From assembly GCF_006483445.1 (NCBI RefSeq), contig NZ_PPPT01000021.1, forward strand, positions 62,001-126,000: 64,000 bases of DNA, in the 5' to 3' direction. The notes beneath the pieces were generated by a model, which had not been told where the DNA came from, did not search any database, and was given only the letters and a program-made list of their open reading frames with translations. A program made the position numbers and the translations under genes. Shown piece by piece: positions 16,463 to 24,599 of the stretch; within the stretch, counting starts at the first letter, position 1; every line of letters begins with the position of its first letter. The DNA comes from Bradyrhizobium guangdongense (GTDB taxonomy: Bacteria > Pseudomonadota > Alphaproteobacteria > Rhizobiales > Xanthobacteraceae).

Positions 16463-17272
16463 TCAGTACTTCGCGACGACCGGACCGCCCCAGTTGAAGC
16501 GATAAACCAGCTCGGTCTTCGCCGTGTAGACGATCGGCTTACGCGAGTCGGTATCGAGGCCGCCGTTCAGGAGGCCCGGACCTGCGCAGATCGAACCAGC
16601 CGTGGCGCAGAACGGGACCGAGTCCTTGCGGTTGTACCAGGCTGCGCGGCCTTCGGTCTTGATGAAGAGACCCGGCAGCCAATCGAACGCGTATTCCACA
16701 CCAGACCCGAGGAAGAGGCCATCAAATGTCTGGCCCGGCAGCGCAACGCCGGTCACCGTCGAAGGCAGGAAGGCGGTGTTGAAGTTCTGCTGCTTGAAGT
16801 GGGCTTGCGTGTAACCGCCGCTGAAGTAGGTCAGGAAGTTCGGGTTCACGACGTAACCGACGCGGCCGCCGACGGCCCAGCTCCAGTCGTTGGTCAGCCG
16901 GCCGATCGCGGCGTCGCCGACGCCAAAGATGCGGGCCATGCCGTCGCCCTTGATGTCGGACCAAGTGCCGTCAGCGAAGGCGCCAACCACCCAGCGGTTC
17001 GAGAATTGGTAATCGCAACCGCCGCCCACCGTGGCCAGCCAACCGTCACCGCCCGCTGTTGCGTTGTCGATGGTGGCGACGCCAGCAACCCGCTCGTCAT
17101 GATTGACGCGGAACAGTCCGTAGCCGCCGCCGCCGCTGATCCAGCAACCGGTCCACGAGGCCGCGGGAGCCGGCGGGGGAGCCTTGGCATAGGTGCGCGG
17201 AGCCATATCAGCGGCAAAAGCCGATCCGGTCATCGCCGCAGCCGCGGTCAAAGCGAGCAAAATCTTTTTCAT
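16463..17272 (-). CDS. Outer-membrane beta-barrel protein
   Basis: A 269-residue protein with signal peptide MKKILLALTAAAAMTGSAFAA and a barrel ending in YRFNWGGPVVAKY, the same ending as the paralogue at 13761. The mature N-terminus has a proline-rich YAKAPPPAPAASWTGCW stretch before the first strand. Two cysteines near SICAG and FCATAG could form an extracellular-loop disulfide. The start at 17272 is set by the signal peptide; in-frame upstream codons are non-coding. A TTGACA hexamer on the minus strand (17323-17328) could be part of its promoter. Confidence 0.88.
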   Translation of the reverse strand: MKKILLALTAAAAMTGSAFAADMAPRTYAKAPPPAPAASWTGCWISGGGGYGLFRVNHDERVAGVATIDNATAGGDGWLATVGGGCDYQFSNRWVVGAFADGTWSDIKGDGMARIFGVGDAAIGRLTNDWSWAVGGRVGYVVNPNFLTYFSGGYTQAHFKQQNFNTAFLPSTVTGVALPGQTFDGLFLGSGVEYAFDWLPGLFIKTEGRAAWYNRKDSVPFCATAGSICAGPGLLNGGLDTDSRKPIVYTAKTELVYRFNWGGPVVAKY

Positions 17273-17509
17273 ATCGAAATCCCCAACCTTGGTTCGTCTA
17301 TGGCGCGAGCGCACCGATTCCGTGTCAACTGATGCCCAGATCATAGACGGTCTCGGCGGAAATGCTGTTGCCGGGCGGGCACAGTGAGCGGAAAACGCTC
17401 CGCAGTTGTACGGAGGACACACTTTCCCGCGCCCCGCGGTGGGACGGCATTATGATTTGATTTCAATGGATTAGACGGGGCGACCTGCTTTCGGCGCCGC
17501 CGCCCTGTC

Positions 17510-19564
17510 TCACACGTCCAGCATTTCTTCGCTGGCGAACTCGGCCTTGTCCGAAATGAAGGCAAAGCGTGCCTCGGCCTTGGTGCCCATCAACCGCTCC
17601 ACCGAATCGGCCGTGGTGTCACGGTCATCGGCGAGCAGCACCACCTTCAGCAGCGTGCGCCGCGCCGGGTCCATGGTAGTTTCCTTCAATTGCGCCGGCA
17701 TCATCTCGCCGAGGCCTTTGAAGCGGTTCACCTCGACCTTGGCGTTGGCATTGAACTCGCTCTTGATCAGCGCCTCCTTGTGCGCGTCGTCGCGGGCGTA
17801 GACCGATTTGGAGCCGTGGGTGAGCTTGTAGAGCGGCGGCACCGCCAGGAAGAGGTGACCCTGGTCGATCAGCGGCCGCATCTGCTGATAAAAGAAGGTG
17901 ATCAGCAACGAAGCGATGTGGGCGCCGTCGACGTCAGCGTCGGTCATGATGATGATGCGCTGGTAGCGCAGATCCTCTTCGCGATACTGCGCGAGCATGC
18001 CGCACCCAATCGCCTGCACAAGATCGCTGAGCTGGGCGTTCGCCGCCAGCTTGTCCTTGCCGGCGGAGGCGACGTTGAGGATCTTGCCGCGCAGGGGCAG
18101 CACGGCCTGGGTCTTGCGATCGCGCGCCTGTTTTGCGCTGCCGCCTGCCGAGTCACCCTCCACGATGAAGAGTTCTGAGCCTTCGGTGCCGGCGTCGCTG
18201 CAGTCGGCGAGCTTGCCGGGCAGGCGGAGTTTTTTGCCCGCGGTTTTCCGCGCGGTTTCCTTTTCCTGGCGTCGGCGCAGGCGCTCTTCGGCGCGATCGA
18301 CCACGAAATCGAGCAGCCGGTTCGCCATGTTCGGATTGCCGGACAGCCAATGGTCGAACGGATCCTTCATCGCCTGCTCGACAATGCGCTGCGCTTCGGC
18401 AGTGGCGAGGCGGTCCTTGGTCTGGCCCTGGAATTCAGGCTCGCGCACGAACACAGAGAGCATCACGGCCGCGCCCACCATCACGTCCTCAGACGTGACG
18501 GAGGCCGCGCGCTTGCCCTGGCCGACACGCTCGGCGTGATCCTTCAGGCCGCGCAGCAGCGCGCTGCGCAGGCCGGATTCATGGGTGCCGCCATCGGGCG
18601 TCGGCACGGTGTTGGTGTAGGAAGACAGGAAGCCGTCGGCATCCGCGGTCCACGCCACGGCCCATTCGCAGGCGCCATGCGCGCCGTTGCGGCCCGACTT
18701 GCCGGAGAAGATGTCGGGATGCACCAGCGTGTCGGCGTGGATCGCGGCGGCCAGATAATCCTTCAGGCCGCCAGGGAAGTGGAAGGTCGCTTCCGCCGGC
18801 ACGTCCTCGACGCCCTTGAGAAGCTCGGGCGCGCAATTCCAGCGGATCTCGACGCCGCCGAACAGATAGGCCTTGGAGCGCGTCATCTTGAACAGACGCT
18901 GCGGCTTGAACGCGGCCTTGGCGCCGAAGATGTCGGTATCGGGCTTGAAGCGTACGCGCGTGCCGCGGCGGTTGTTGATCTTGCCGAGATCCTCGAGCTT
19001 GCCCTTGGGATGGCCGCGCTCGAAGGTCATGCGATAGAGTTTTTGGCTGCGCGCGACCTCGACCTCGAGCAATGAGGAGAGGGCGTTCACGACGGAGATG
19101 CCGACGCCATGCAGGCCGCCCGAGGTCTCGTACACCTTGCTGTCGAACTTGCCGCCTGAATGCAGCGTGCACATGATGACTTCGAGCGCCGACTTCTTTG
19201 GAAACTTCGGGTGCGGATCAATCGGAATGCCGCGGCCGTTGTCGGTGACGGTGAGGAACCCGTCCGCGCTGAGTTCCACCCCGATGAAGGTCGCATGCCC
19301 CGCCAGCGCCTCGTCCATCGAGTTGTCGATCACTTCGGCAAAGAGGTGATGCAGCGCCTTCTCGTCGGTGCCGCCGATATACATCCCGGGACGGCGGCGC
19401 ACCGGTTCCAGACCCTCGAGTACCTCGATGTCGGCAGCCGTGTAGTCGGCCTCGCCGCCGGTTCCACGCGAGGCTACTTTGACCGGCGCGCGCGGCTTCG
19501 GCTCCGCCCCCTCGAAAAGGTCGGTGTCTTTTGATTTTGCAGGTTTTTTCAATGGTTTGGACAT
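17510..19564 (-). CDS. parE: DNA topoisomerase IV subunit B
   Basis: A 684-residue GHKL-ATPase subunit of topoisomerase IV, which unlinks daughter chromosomes with ParC. ATPase motifs: EVIDNSMDEAL, DNGRGIP and GGLHGVG. The TOPRIM domain has FIVEGDSAGGSAKQARDRKTQAVLPLRGK and MTDADVDGAHI; the C-terminal ARFAFISDKAEFASEEMLDV is typical of alphaproteobacterial ParE. A polar extension of ~40 residues precedes the ATPase domain. The GyrB-specific insertion between TOPRIM segments is absent, which with the length separates it from GyrB. parC is not in the window. Confidence 0.95.
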   Translation of the reverse strand: MSKPLKKPAKSKDTDLFEGAEPKPRAPVKVASRGTGGEADYTAADIEVLEGLEPVRRRPGMYIGGTDEKALHHLFAEVIDNSMDEALAGHATFIGVELSADGFLTVTDNGRGIPIDPHPKFPKKSALEVIMCTLHSGGKFDSKVYETSGGLHGVGISVVNALSSLLEVEVARSQKLYRMTFERGHPKGKLEDLGKINNRRGTRVRFKPDTDIFGAKAAFKPQRLFKMTRSKAYLFGGVEIRWNCAPELLKGVEDVPAEATFHFPGGLKDYLAAAIHADTLVHPDIFSGKSGRNGAHGACEWAVAWTADADGFLSSYTNTVPTPDGGTHESGLRSALLRGLKDHAERVGQGKRAASVTSEDVMVGAAVMLSVFVREPEFQGQTKDRLATAEAQRIVEQAMKDPFDHWLSGNPNMANRLLDFVVDRAEERLRRRQEKETARKTAGKKLRLPGKLADCSDAGTEGSELFIVEGDSAGGSAKQARDRKTQAVLPLRGKILNVASAGKDKLAANAQLSDLVQAIGCGMLAQYREEDLRYQRIIIMTDADVDGAHIASLLITFFYQQMRPLIDQGHLFLAVPPLYKLTHGSKSVYARDDAHKEALIKSEFNANAKVEVNRFKGLGEMMPAQLKETTMDPARRTLLKVVLLADDRDTTADSVERLMGTKAEARFAFISDKAEFASEEMLDV

Positions 19565-19888
19565 TTATCTTGATGTAGCTGGAGCAGCGCCGCGGCGGCG
19601 AATCGATTGGGCCGACTATGCCATGGATGGGCTGAAAAGGTGACCGTCGCGGGCCGGAGAGGCGCGTCGTTGCCGGTCAATCCCGGCGATTTTACGCACA
19701 ATGGGTCCAATATCCCGGCAATGTGACGCTGTGGCCGGGGCGAAGCCGCCCGTTGCCGGGCTTTGTGACTTGAAGTCACGCAAGGGGCTGGCTTACCAGT
19801 TTTGGTCGGTTGACCAAGACAAGCGGTCGACGACGCGGCGGGGGCTGCGGTTCGGACACATTGCGGGGCAGGGAAGGCTTTTTCGCAG
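19565..19888. other. Intergenic region between divergent parE and the DedA gene
   Basis: 324 bp without a credible gene. It holds a perfect 7-bp-arm palindrome GTGACTT-G-AAGTCAC (19765-19779) and a short inverted repeat TTGGTC/GACCAA (19802-19817) that could be regulator sites. No clear -35/-10 pair was found on either strand. Confidence 0.5.
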
Positions 19889-20419
19889 ATGGAGCAGTAT
19901 GCGCACGCGCTGGCTGAATTCGTGCGCGAGCATCAGGCCTGGGCGGCACCGATTGTGTTCCTGCTGGCATTCGGTGAATCGCTCGCCTTCATTTCGCTGC
20001 TCATCCCGGCCTGGGGTGCGCTCGTTGCGATCGGCGCGCTGATCGGCGTCAGCGGCATCAGCTTCTATCCGATCTGGATCGCCGGCGGCATTGGCGCCGC
20101 GCTCGGCGACTGGGTCTCCTACTGGTTCGGCTTCCGCTACAAGGAGCACGTCGCGCAGATGTGGCCGCTCTCGCGCTATCCGGAGCTATTGCCGCGCGGC
20201 GAGGCCTTCGTCAGAAGCTGGGGCGTACCGAGCATCTTCATCGGCCGCTTCTTCGGCCCCTTGCGCGCCTCGGTGCCGCTCGCCGCCGGCATTTTCGAGA
20301 TGCCCTATTGGAGCTTTCAGACCGCCAATTTCATCTCGGCGCTGGTGTGGTCGGCAGCGCTGCTCTTGTTCGGCGACGTCATGGCCAAGATCATGGAATG
20401 GATCTGGCGCCTGTTCTGA
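19889..20419 (+). CDS. DedA-family membrane protein
   Basis: A 176-residue integral membrane protein of the DedA/VTT superfamily, related to undecaprenyl-phosphate or lipid flippases. Family features are FLLAFGESLAFISLLIPAWGAL, the glycine-rich GIGAALGDWVSYWFGFRYK and the basic motif FIGRFFGPLRASVPLAAGIFEMPYWSF. Four to five hydrophobic segments are visible. The acidic Glu and conserved Arg residues of the family are present. It is a single gene, convergent with the metallo-hydrolase downstream. Confidence 0.88.
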   Translation: MEQYAHALAEFVREHQAWAAPIVFLLAFGESLAFISLLIPAWGALVAIGALIGVSGISFYPIWIAGGIGAALGDWVSYWFGFRYKEHVAQMWPLSRYPELLPRGEAFVRSWGVPSIFIGRFFGPLRASVPLAAGIFEMPYWSFQTANFISALVWSAALLLFGDVMAKIMEWIWRLF

Positions 20420-20444
20420 CCGGGCAGGCACGCTGCCCGGTCAG
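20416..20444. terminator. Strong hairpin between convergent genes
   Basis: A perfect 12-bp stem CTGACCGGGCAG (20416-20427) / CTGCCCGGTCAG (20433-20444) with a 5-nt loop, containing the dedA stop codon. There is no T-run, so intrinsic termination is uncertain; it may instead protect the mRNA 3' end. Confidence 0.5.
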
Positions 20445-20458
20445 AGCCTGCAGAGCTT

Positions 20459-21469
20459 CTACAGCGACGCGTTCCAGATCGACGGGATCCAGCGATAACC
20501 ATTGCCGTCCTTCTCGACGCGTACGAGGCCGGGGAAGGCGGCGTGAAAAGCCTGGATCGGCATCTTCTCGGCGATTGCCATGTCGTAGAGCTTGCGCCGC
20601 GTCGCTTGTGCCAGCGGCTTGTCGACGTCGGAGGCGATGTTCCACTCTGGATGCTTGACGAACAGGAACGCCGCGCCGGCGGTGATGTCGACCTGCACCA
20701 GCACCTTCTCCGAGCCGGACGCGACCACGAACGAGTTGTGACCCGGTGTATGACCGGGGCTCGCGACTGAGGTGATGCCCGGCGCGACCTCCTTGCCGCT
20801 CTCATATTGTGTCACCTTGCGGCCGAGCGCGTCGAACACGCGGCGGATGTTCTTGAAGTTGTTTTCGAGGATGGGATTGCCCATTCCCTTGCTCATCTCG
20901 CCGTCGTCCATCCAGAACTTCCATTCCACCGCCGGCACCATGATCTCGGCATTGGGGAAGGCCGGCTTGTTCTCGGCCGCGAGTAACCCGTTGATGTGGT
21001 CGCCGTGGAAGTGCGAGATGATGACGGTGTCGACCGCCGCGCGGTCGATGCTGGCCGCCGCAAGGTTGTTGTGGAACTGGCCGACCTTGCCCTTGGTCTG
21101 CACGAACTGGTCCGGTCCCAGGCCAGTGTCGATCACGACGAGTTTCGGCCCGGTATTGACGACGACCGGGTTGAAGGTGTGCGTGACCTTGTCGGTCGGC
21201 AGATGGTTCTCTGCAAAGATCTTGTTGATCTCGTCCTTGGTGGCGCCGGCCGCATAATTGTCGGCGAGGTTGACGGTGGCGACGCCGTCGCAGACCACCG
21301 TGACCTGATGGGTGCCGACATTGTAGCGGTAGAAGCTCGCATTCTGCTTCTCGGCCAGGGGCGCGGCGGCGTAAGCGGGCGGCACCTTCGCGAAGGGCAA
21401 ATCCGTGAAAGGCAGGAGCGCCGAGGCGGCGGCGCCGGCTAGCGTGGCACGACGGGTGATCTCGGTCAT
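20459..21469 (-). CDS. Exported MBL-fold metallo-hydrolase
   Basis: A 336-residue protein beginning MTEITRRATLAGAAASALLPF, a twin-arginine-like signal, so export of a folded metalloprotein is likely. The metallo-beta-lactamase motif is SHFHGDHINGL, with further metal ligands in SPGHTPGHNSF and in VLVQVDITAG. The fold is closest to quorum-quenching lactonase-like or general MBL hydrolases, but the substrate cannot be read from the sequence. The ATG at 21469 is chosen because the Tat signal starts there. Confidence 0.88.
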   Translation of the reverse strand: MTEITRRATLAGAAASALLPFTDLPFAKVPPAYAAAPLAEKQNASFYRYNVGTHQVTVVCDGVATVNLADNYAAGATKDEINKIFAENHLPTDKVTHTFNPVVVNTGPKLVVIDTGLGPDQFVQTKGKVGQFHNNLAAASIDRAAVDTVIISHFHGDHINGLLAAENKPAFPNAEIMVPAVEWKFWMDDGEMSKGMGNPILENNFKNIRRVFDALGRKVTQYESGKEVAPGITSVASPGHTPGHNSFVVASGSEKVLVQVDITAGAAFLFVKHPEWNIASDVDKPLAQATRRKLYDMAIAEKMPIQAFHAAFPGLVRVEKDGNGYRWIPSIWNASL

Positions 21470-21633
21470 GGCGGGGTCCTGAGACGTTGTTGCGCTGAAG
21501 GCACGGACTGGAGCTTTGGCGGCGTCAGTCCCTCTCCGGAACCCCCTTTGCGAAAGGAAATTCCGCTGCAACCTCCAATTTAGCCCGCATCTTGCGGAAG
21601 ACCATGCTGCTGTCGTGTCGCAGCAATTTTGGC

Positions 21634-21662
21634 TTGACCGCGGAACCCGCCGGCGTTATAGC
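21634..21662 (+). promoter_or_regulatory. Sigma-70-type promoter for the paiB-argC operon
   Basis: TTGACC (21634-21639), a 17-bp spacer and TATAGC (21657-21662). Transcription should start around 21668-21671, which coincides with an ATG at 21671. The next annotated gene starts 180 bp further on, leaving a long leader. Confidence 0.65.
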
Positions 21663-21670
21663 CGCGCGCC

Positions 21671-21748
21671 ATGATCAACGCCGCGACCATTTTGTTCGCC
21701 CGTCGCCGCCGCCGCAGTTTTGCGGTTTGGGCGGTCGATCGCGTTTGA
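21671..21748 (+). CDS. Putative leaderless arginine leader peptide
   Basis: A 25-codon ORF, too short for normal gene calling: it begins MINAATILFARRRRR, with five consecutive Arg codons (21701-21715), and ends in VDRV and TGA. Its ATG falls at the predicted transcription start of the preceding promoter, so it would be translated from a leaderless mRNA; this mode is known for the trpL leader peptide of Sinorhizobium. The second gene downstream, argC, is arginine biosynthesis. Ribosome stalling at the Arg run when charged Arg-tRNA is scarce could set downstream RNA folding. This is my inference from the sequence; expression is unproven. Confidence 0.55.
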   Translation: MINAATILFARRRRRSFAVWAVDRV

Positions 21749-21794
21749 GATCATCGTCTTTGCCGCTGGACTCGATCCGCGGCATTCTCTCTCC
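21712..21794 (+). promoter_or_regulatory. Possible attenuator hairpins after the Arg-codon run
   Basis: Hairpin 1 is CCGCA (21712-21716) / TGCGG (21721-21725), overlapping the last Arg codons. Hairpin 2 is TGCCGC (21761-21766) / GCGGCA (21779-21784) followed by TTCTCTCTCC, a weak terminator-like tail. GCGG at 21722-21725 can pair instead with CCGC at 21763-21766, giving the alternative-pairing layout of a ribosome-mediated attenuator. The Arg-codon run also contains GCCGCCG, complementary to CGGCGGC just before the paiB ribosome site. Confidence 0.4.
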
Positions 21795-21849
21795 TGTCAG
21801 CGCGATCTGATCCGGCGGCCCCCAACAGGAGGCCGAGCAGGAGACCACG

Positions 21850-22518
21850 ATGTACACGCCACCCTTTTTCAAGCAGGACCGCGCCGCGAGCCTCGCCTTT
21901 GCCGAGGCACGCGGTTTCGGCACCTTCTGCGCCTTCGACGGCAACAAGCCGGCCGCCTCCGCGCTGCCGTTCTATCTGACCTATGCCGCCGACGGCACGC
22001 CGCAGGCCGCCTTTCATGTCGCCCGTCACAATCCGCTGGTAAAGCTGGCGGACGGCGCGACCTCCTGGCTGCTCGCGGTCAACGGTCCGGATGCCTATGT
22101 CTCGCCGGACTGGTACGTCTCGCCCGATCAGGTGCCGACCTGGCTCTATCAGGCGGTGCATCTGAGCGGATCGGTGCGTGCGTTGTCGGACGATGAGCTG
22201 ACGGTGCAGATCGACACGCTCAGCGCCAAGTTCGAGGACCGGCTGTTACCGAAAAAGCCCTGGACGTCGGCGAAGATGACGGCCGGGCGGCTGCAAGCCC
22301 TGAAGAAGGGGATCGTGGCCCTGCTCATGACGGTGGAAGAAGTCGAAGGAAGCTTCAAGTTCAGCCAGCACAAATCCGAGGCCGATTACGCCGAAATCGC
22401 CGGCGCGCTGGCGTCGCAGACTGATCCCGGCTCGCAGGCGATTGCGGGCCTGATGCGGCAGGCGCGGCCCGACGCGTTTGCAGGTGAAACCAACAAGCTC
22501 GAAAGGAGCGTACCATGA
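21850..22518 (+). CDS. PaiB-like FMN-binding negative transcriptional regulator
   Basis: A 222-residue protein of the PaiB/FMN-binding split-barrel family ([11 protein letters not shown], then [18 protein letters not shown] and [13 protein letters not shown]). In Bacillus PaiB affects protease production; in other bacteria the family is loosely annotated as a regulator, and a flavin-dependent enzymatic role is equally possible. The ribosome site GAGCAGGAGACC precedes the ATG. Its stop overlaps the argC start in an ATGA, so the two are translationally coupled. A promoter and a possible arginine leader ORF lie upstream. Confidence 0.85.
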   Translation: MYTPPFFKQDRAASLAFAEARGFGTFCAFDGNKPAASALPFYLTYAADGTPQAAFHVARHNPLVKLADGATSWLLAVNGPDAYVSPDWYVSPDQVPTWLYQAVHLSGSVRALSDDELTVQIDTLSAKFEDRLLPKKPWTSAKMTAGRLQALKKGIVALLMTVEEVEGSFKFSQHKSEADYAEIAGALASQTDPGSQAIAGLMRQARPDAFAGETNKLERSVP

Positions 22519-23495
22519 GCCTCACCGACACCAAGCAGGCGCCCACCGCCGGGGCCACGACAAAGCCCTCAGTGTTCGTCGATGGCGGCTCCGGCACCAC
22601 CGGGCTCGGCATCAACGAGCGGCTGCGGCTCTCGAACGACGTCGTGGTCAAGACGATCCCCGACGACAAGCGCAAGGATCCCGCGGCAAAGAAGGCGCTG
22701 ATGGCGGAGGTCGATCTCGTGATCCTCTGCCTGCCGGACGATGCGGCGAAAGAAACCGTCGCGCTGATCGACAGCATGGGCGCTGCGGGTCCAAAGGTGC
22801 TGGACGCCTCGACCGCGTACCGTGTCGCGCCCGACTGGGCCTATGGTTTTGCCGAGCTCGCGCCCGACCAGGCCGACAAGATCAAGGCCGCGAAAAAGGT
22901 CTCCAATCCCGGCTGCTATCCGACCGGCGCGATCGCGCTGCTGCGGCCGATCGTCGATGCCGGCTTGTTGCCGCCGGACTATCCCGTCACTGTCAATGCG
23001 GTGAGCGGCTATTCGGGTGGCGGCAAGTCGATGATCGCGAGCTTTGAGGATGGCAGCGCGCCGTCCTTCGAGCTCTACGGCCTCGGCTTCGAGCACAAGC
23101 ATCTGCCGGAGATGCAGCTCTATTCGAAGCTGACCCGGCGGCCCATCTTCATTCCCTCCGTCGGCAATTACCGGCAGGGCATGCTGGTCTCGGTACCGCT
23201 CCAACTCGACGCGCTGCCGGGCAAGCCCAGCGGCGCCGATCTGCAGGCCGCGCTCGCCAAGCACTACGCGGGATCGAAATACGTCTCGGTGATGCCGCTC
23301 CAGAACGAGGCGAGCAAGACCGGCCGACTCGAGCCGGAAGCGCTCAACGAGACGAATCAGCTCGAGCTCTACGTCTTCGCCAGTGACAAGTACCACCAGG
23401 CAGTGCTGGTCGCGCGGCTCGACAATCTCGGCAAGGGTGCATCGGGTGCTGCCGTGCAGAACATGCATCTTATGCTGGGGCTGCCGGAGAAGTAG
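22515..23495 (+). CDS. argC: N-acetyl-gamma-glutamyl-phosphate reductase
   Basis: A 326-residue ArgC that reduces N-acetylglutamyl-5-phosphate with NADPH in arginine synthesis. The catalytic cysteine is in [18 protein letters not shown]; the N-terminal glycine motif is [12 protein letters not shown], characteristic of the shorter type-2 Arg[15 protein letters not shown] and the C-terminal [38 protein letters not shown] are also diagnostic. Its translation is coupled to the paiB-like gene. The argE gene of the same pathway is at 33866 on the other strand. Confidence 0.95.
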   Translation: MSLTDTKQAPTAGATTKPSVFVDGGSGTTGLGINERLRLSNDVVVKTIPDDKRKDPAAKKALMAEVDLVILCLPDDAAKETVALIDSMGAAGPKVLDASTAYRVAPDWAYGFAELAPDQADKIKAAKKVSNPGCYPTGAIALLRPIVDAGLLPPDYPVTVNAVSGYSGGGKSMIASFEDGSAPSFELYGLGFEHKHLPEMQLYSKLTRRPIFIPSVGNYRQGMLVSVPLQLDALPGKPSGADLQAALAKHYAGSKYVSVMPLQNEASKTGRLEPEALNETNQLELYVFASDKYHQAVLVARLDNLGKGASGAAVQNMHLMLGLPEK

Positions 23496-23503
23496 GGCTG
23501 TGT

Positions 23504-23560
23504 CGTGCCCCGGACGCAGCGCAGCGCATCTTCAGCGCTGCGCTGCTGAGCCGGGGCCCA
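23504..23560 (+). repeat. Inverted repeat arm left of the GIY-YIG gene
   Basis: Starts CGTGCCCCGGACGC and ends GAGCCGGGGCCCA, with an internal hairpin AGCGCAGCGC / GCGCTGCGCT. The arm at 23931-23983 is its diverged reverse complement. The GIY-YIG stop codon begins 2 bp after this arm ends. A related pair is at 37676-37807. Confidence 0.75.
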
Positions 23561-23561
23561 G

Positions 23562-23864
23562 TCAGGTCGCCAAGGAGTTCAGTTCCTCTGTCAGATCACG
23601 CCAAGTTGGGTTGAGCTTCTCGATCAGCGTCAGCTTCCAGGCGCGCCGCCAACGCTTTAACGAATGCTCGCGGGCCCGTGCTTCGAGGATGGATTCGTAC
23701 GTTTCGAAATAGACTAGCAAGGTCACCCCGTATTGCCGGGTGAACCCGGGGATGAGCTTCGCCTTATGTTCGGCAATTCGCCGGACGAGATCGTTGGTGA
23801 CGCCGACATAGAGCGTCCCGTTTCGCTTGCTCGCTAGGATGTAGACGAAGAAGCATGTCTGCAT
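23562..23864 (-). CDS. GIY-YIG endonuclease domain protein (UvrC/SLX1-like)
   Basis: A 100-residue stand-alone GIY-YIG domain. Motifs: FVYILASKRNGTLYVGVT (the GIY...YIG equivalent), the Arg in LVRRIAEHK, and the metal-binding Glu in ESILEARAREHSLKRWRR. This is the normal size of small GIY-YIG proteins that occur in many copies in rhizobia. The gene is framed by inverted repeat arms at 23504-23560 and 23931-23983, its stop lying directly against the left arm. That arrangement suggests the gene travels with, or acts on, the repeats; the true substrate is unknown. Confidence 0.88.
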   Translation of the reverse strand: MQTCFFVYILASKRNGTLYVGVTNDLVRRIAEHKAKLIPGFTRQYGVTLLVYFETYESILEARAREHSLKRWRRAWKLTLIEKLNPTWRDLTEELNSLAT

Positions 23865-23930
23865 GGAACTGTCGTCGGCTGCCCCTTACCGCCTAAAGTT
23901 GCAGATTTCGGCGGTGCTGCCAACGCTTTC

Positions 23931-23983
23931 TGGGTCCCGGCTCAGCGGCGCGTCACTTCGTGCCGCACCGCGTCCGGGACACG
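23931..23983 (-). repeat. Inverted repeat arm right of the GIY-YIG gene
   Basis: Starts TGGGTCCCGGCTCAGCGG and ends CGTCCGGGACACG, the diverged reverse complement of the arm at 23504-23560. It lies 66 bp upstream of the GIY-YIG start codon. Confidence 0.75.
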
Positions 23984-24006
23984 ATATCTGTCTTTGATCC
24001 GATCCT

Positions 24007-24094
24007 GTAGGGTGGGCAAAGGTGCAAAGCGCCGTGCCCACCGCTTCTGCAGAAGCACACGCGGTGGGCACGCTTCCGCTTTGCCCACCCTACG
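24007..24094. repeat. Palindromic repeat, GTAGGGTGGGCAAA family, copy 2
   Basis: Outer inverted ends GTAGGGTGGGCAAAG and CTTTGCCCACCCTAC; inner pair CGTGCCCACCGC / GCGGTGGGCACG around GCTTCTGCAGAAGC. It ends 20 bp before the start of the ACT-domain gene, so it forms part of that gene's upstream region. Confidence 0.85.
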
Positions 24095-24113
24095 AAGCCA
24101 GGCTCCTGTGCGG

Positions 24114-24524
24114 ATGATGTCAGCCGAACGCAATCTTCAAACCCTGCTGCAACACATGCAGCCCGAGATGCAGGACGGCGTCTTTGTCTTCGCCACGTTA
24201 CCTGATGACGAAAAGATCGCCGACACGATCAACCCGCTGCTGACCTTCCGCGAGCGCGAGGGCACGACGCTCGTCCTCCGGCGCGATGACGCCGACAGCA
24301 TCGGCCTGTCCTGGCAATTCGCCTCGCGCCTGATCACGCTGAACGTCCATTCCGCGCTCGACGCGGTCGGCTTCCTCGCGGCGGTCACGGCGCGGCTGGC
24401 GGATGCCGGCATCAGCGTCAATGCCGTGTCGGCGTTCCATCACGATCATCTGTTCGTGCCGGTCGAGAAGGCCGATGAGGCGCTCGCGCTCCTGCGGGAC
24501 ATGTCGTGCCGGGCAGGGTCGTAG
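24114..24524 (+). CDS. ACT-domain protein
   Basis: A protein of 136 residues from ATG 24114 (or 135 from the adjacent ATG at 24117). The sequence LITLNVHSALDAVGFLAAVTARLADAGISVNAVSAFHHDHLFVPVEKADEALALL is a typical ACT ligand-binding fold; the N-terminal half (DGVFVFATLPDDEKI) matches the paired domain of DUF-type ACT proteins in rhizobia. A regulatory amino-acid-binding role is plausible, but no partner enzyme is fused. The gene is sandwiched between two unrelated palindromic repeats, and its TAG stop lies inside the second one. Confidence 0.85.
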   Translation: MMSAERNLQTLLQHMQPEMQDGVFVFATLPDDEKIADTINPLLTFREREGTTLVLRRDDADSIGLSWQFASRLITLNVHSALDAVGFLAAVTARLADAGISVNAVSAFHHDHLFVPVEKADEALALLRDMSCRAGS

Positions 24525-24590
24525 CCCGGGTGAGCGCAGCGATACCCGGGTCAAGCGTCCCGCATGTCGCTTGCGCTCATGCGGGCTACG
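24521..24590. repeat. GTAGCCCGG-type palindromic repeat, copy 1
   Basis: Begins GTAGCCCGGGTGAGCGCAGC and ends TGCGCTCATGCGGGCTACG; the ends are inverted with respect to each other. A second, longer copy lies at 27431-27540. The stop codon of the ACT-domain gene is provided by the first bases of the repeat. Confidence 0.75.
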
Positions 24591-24599
24591 CGTCCCGCA

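Noticed and set aside
20416..20444. Hairpin after dedA as a certain intrinsic terminator
   Set aside because: The stem is perfect but there is no T-run on either strand, so it is listed only as an uncertain terminator.
23504..24094. The repeat cluster around the GIY-YIG gene as an insertion sequence
   Set aside because: No transposase is present and the arms are diverged, hairpin-forming repeats rather than IS ends with target duplications.
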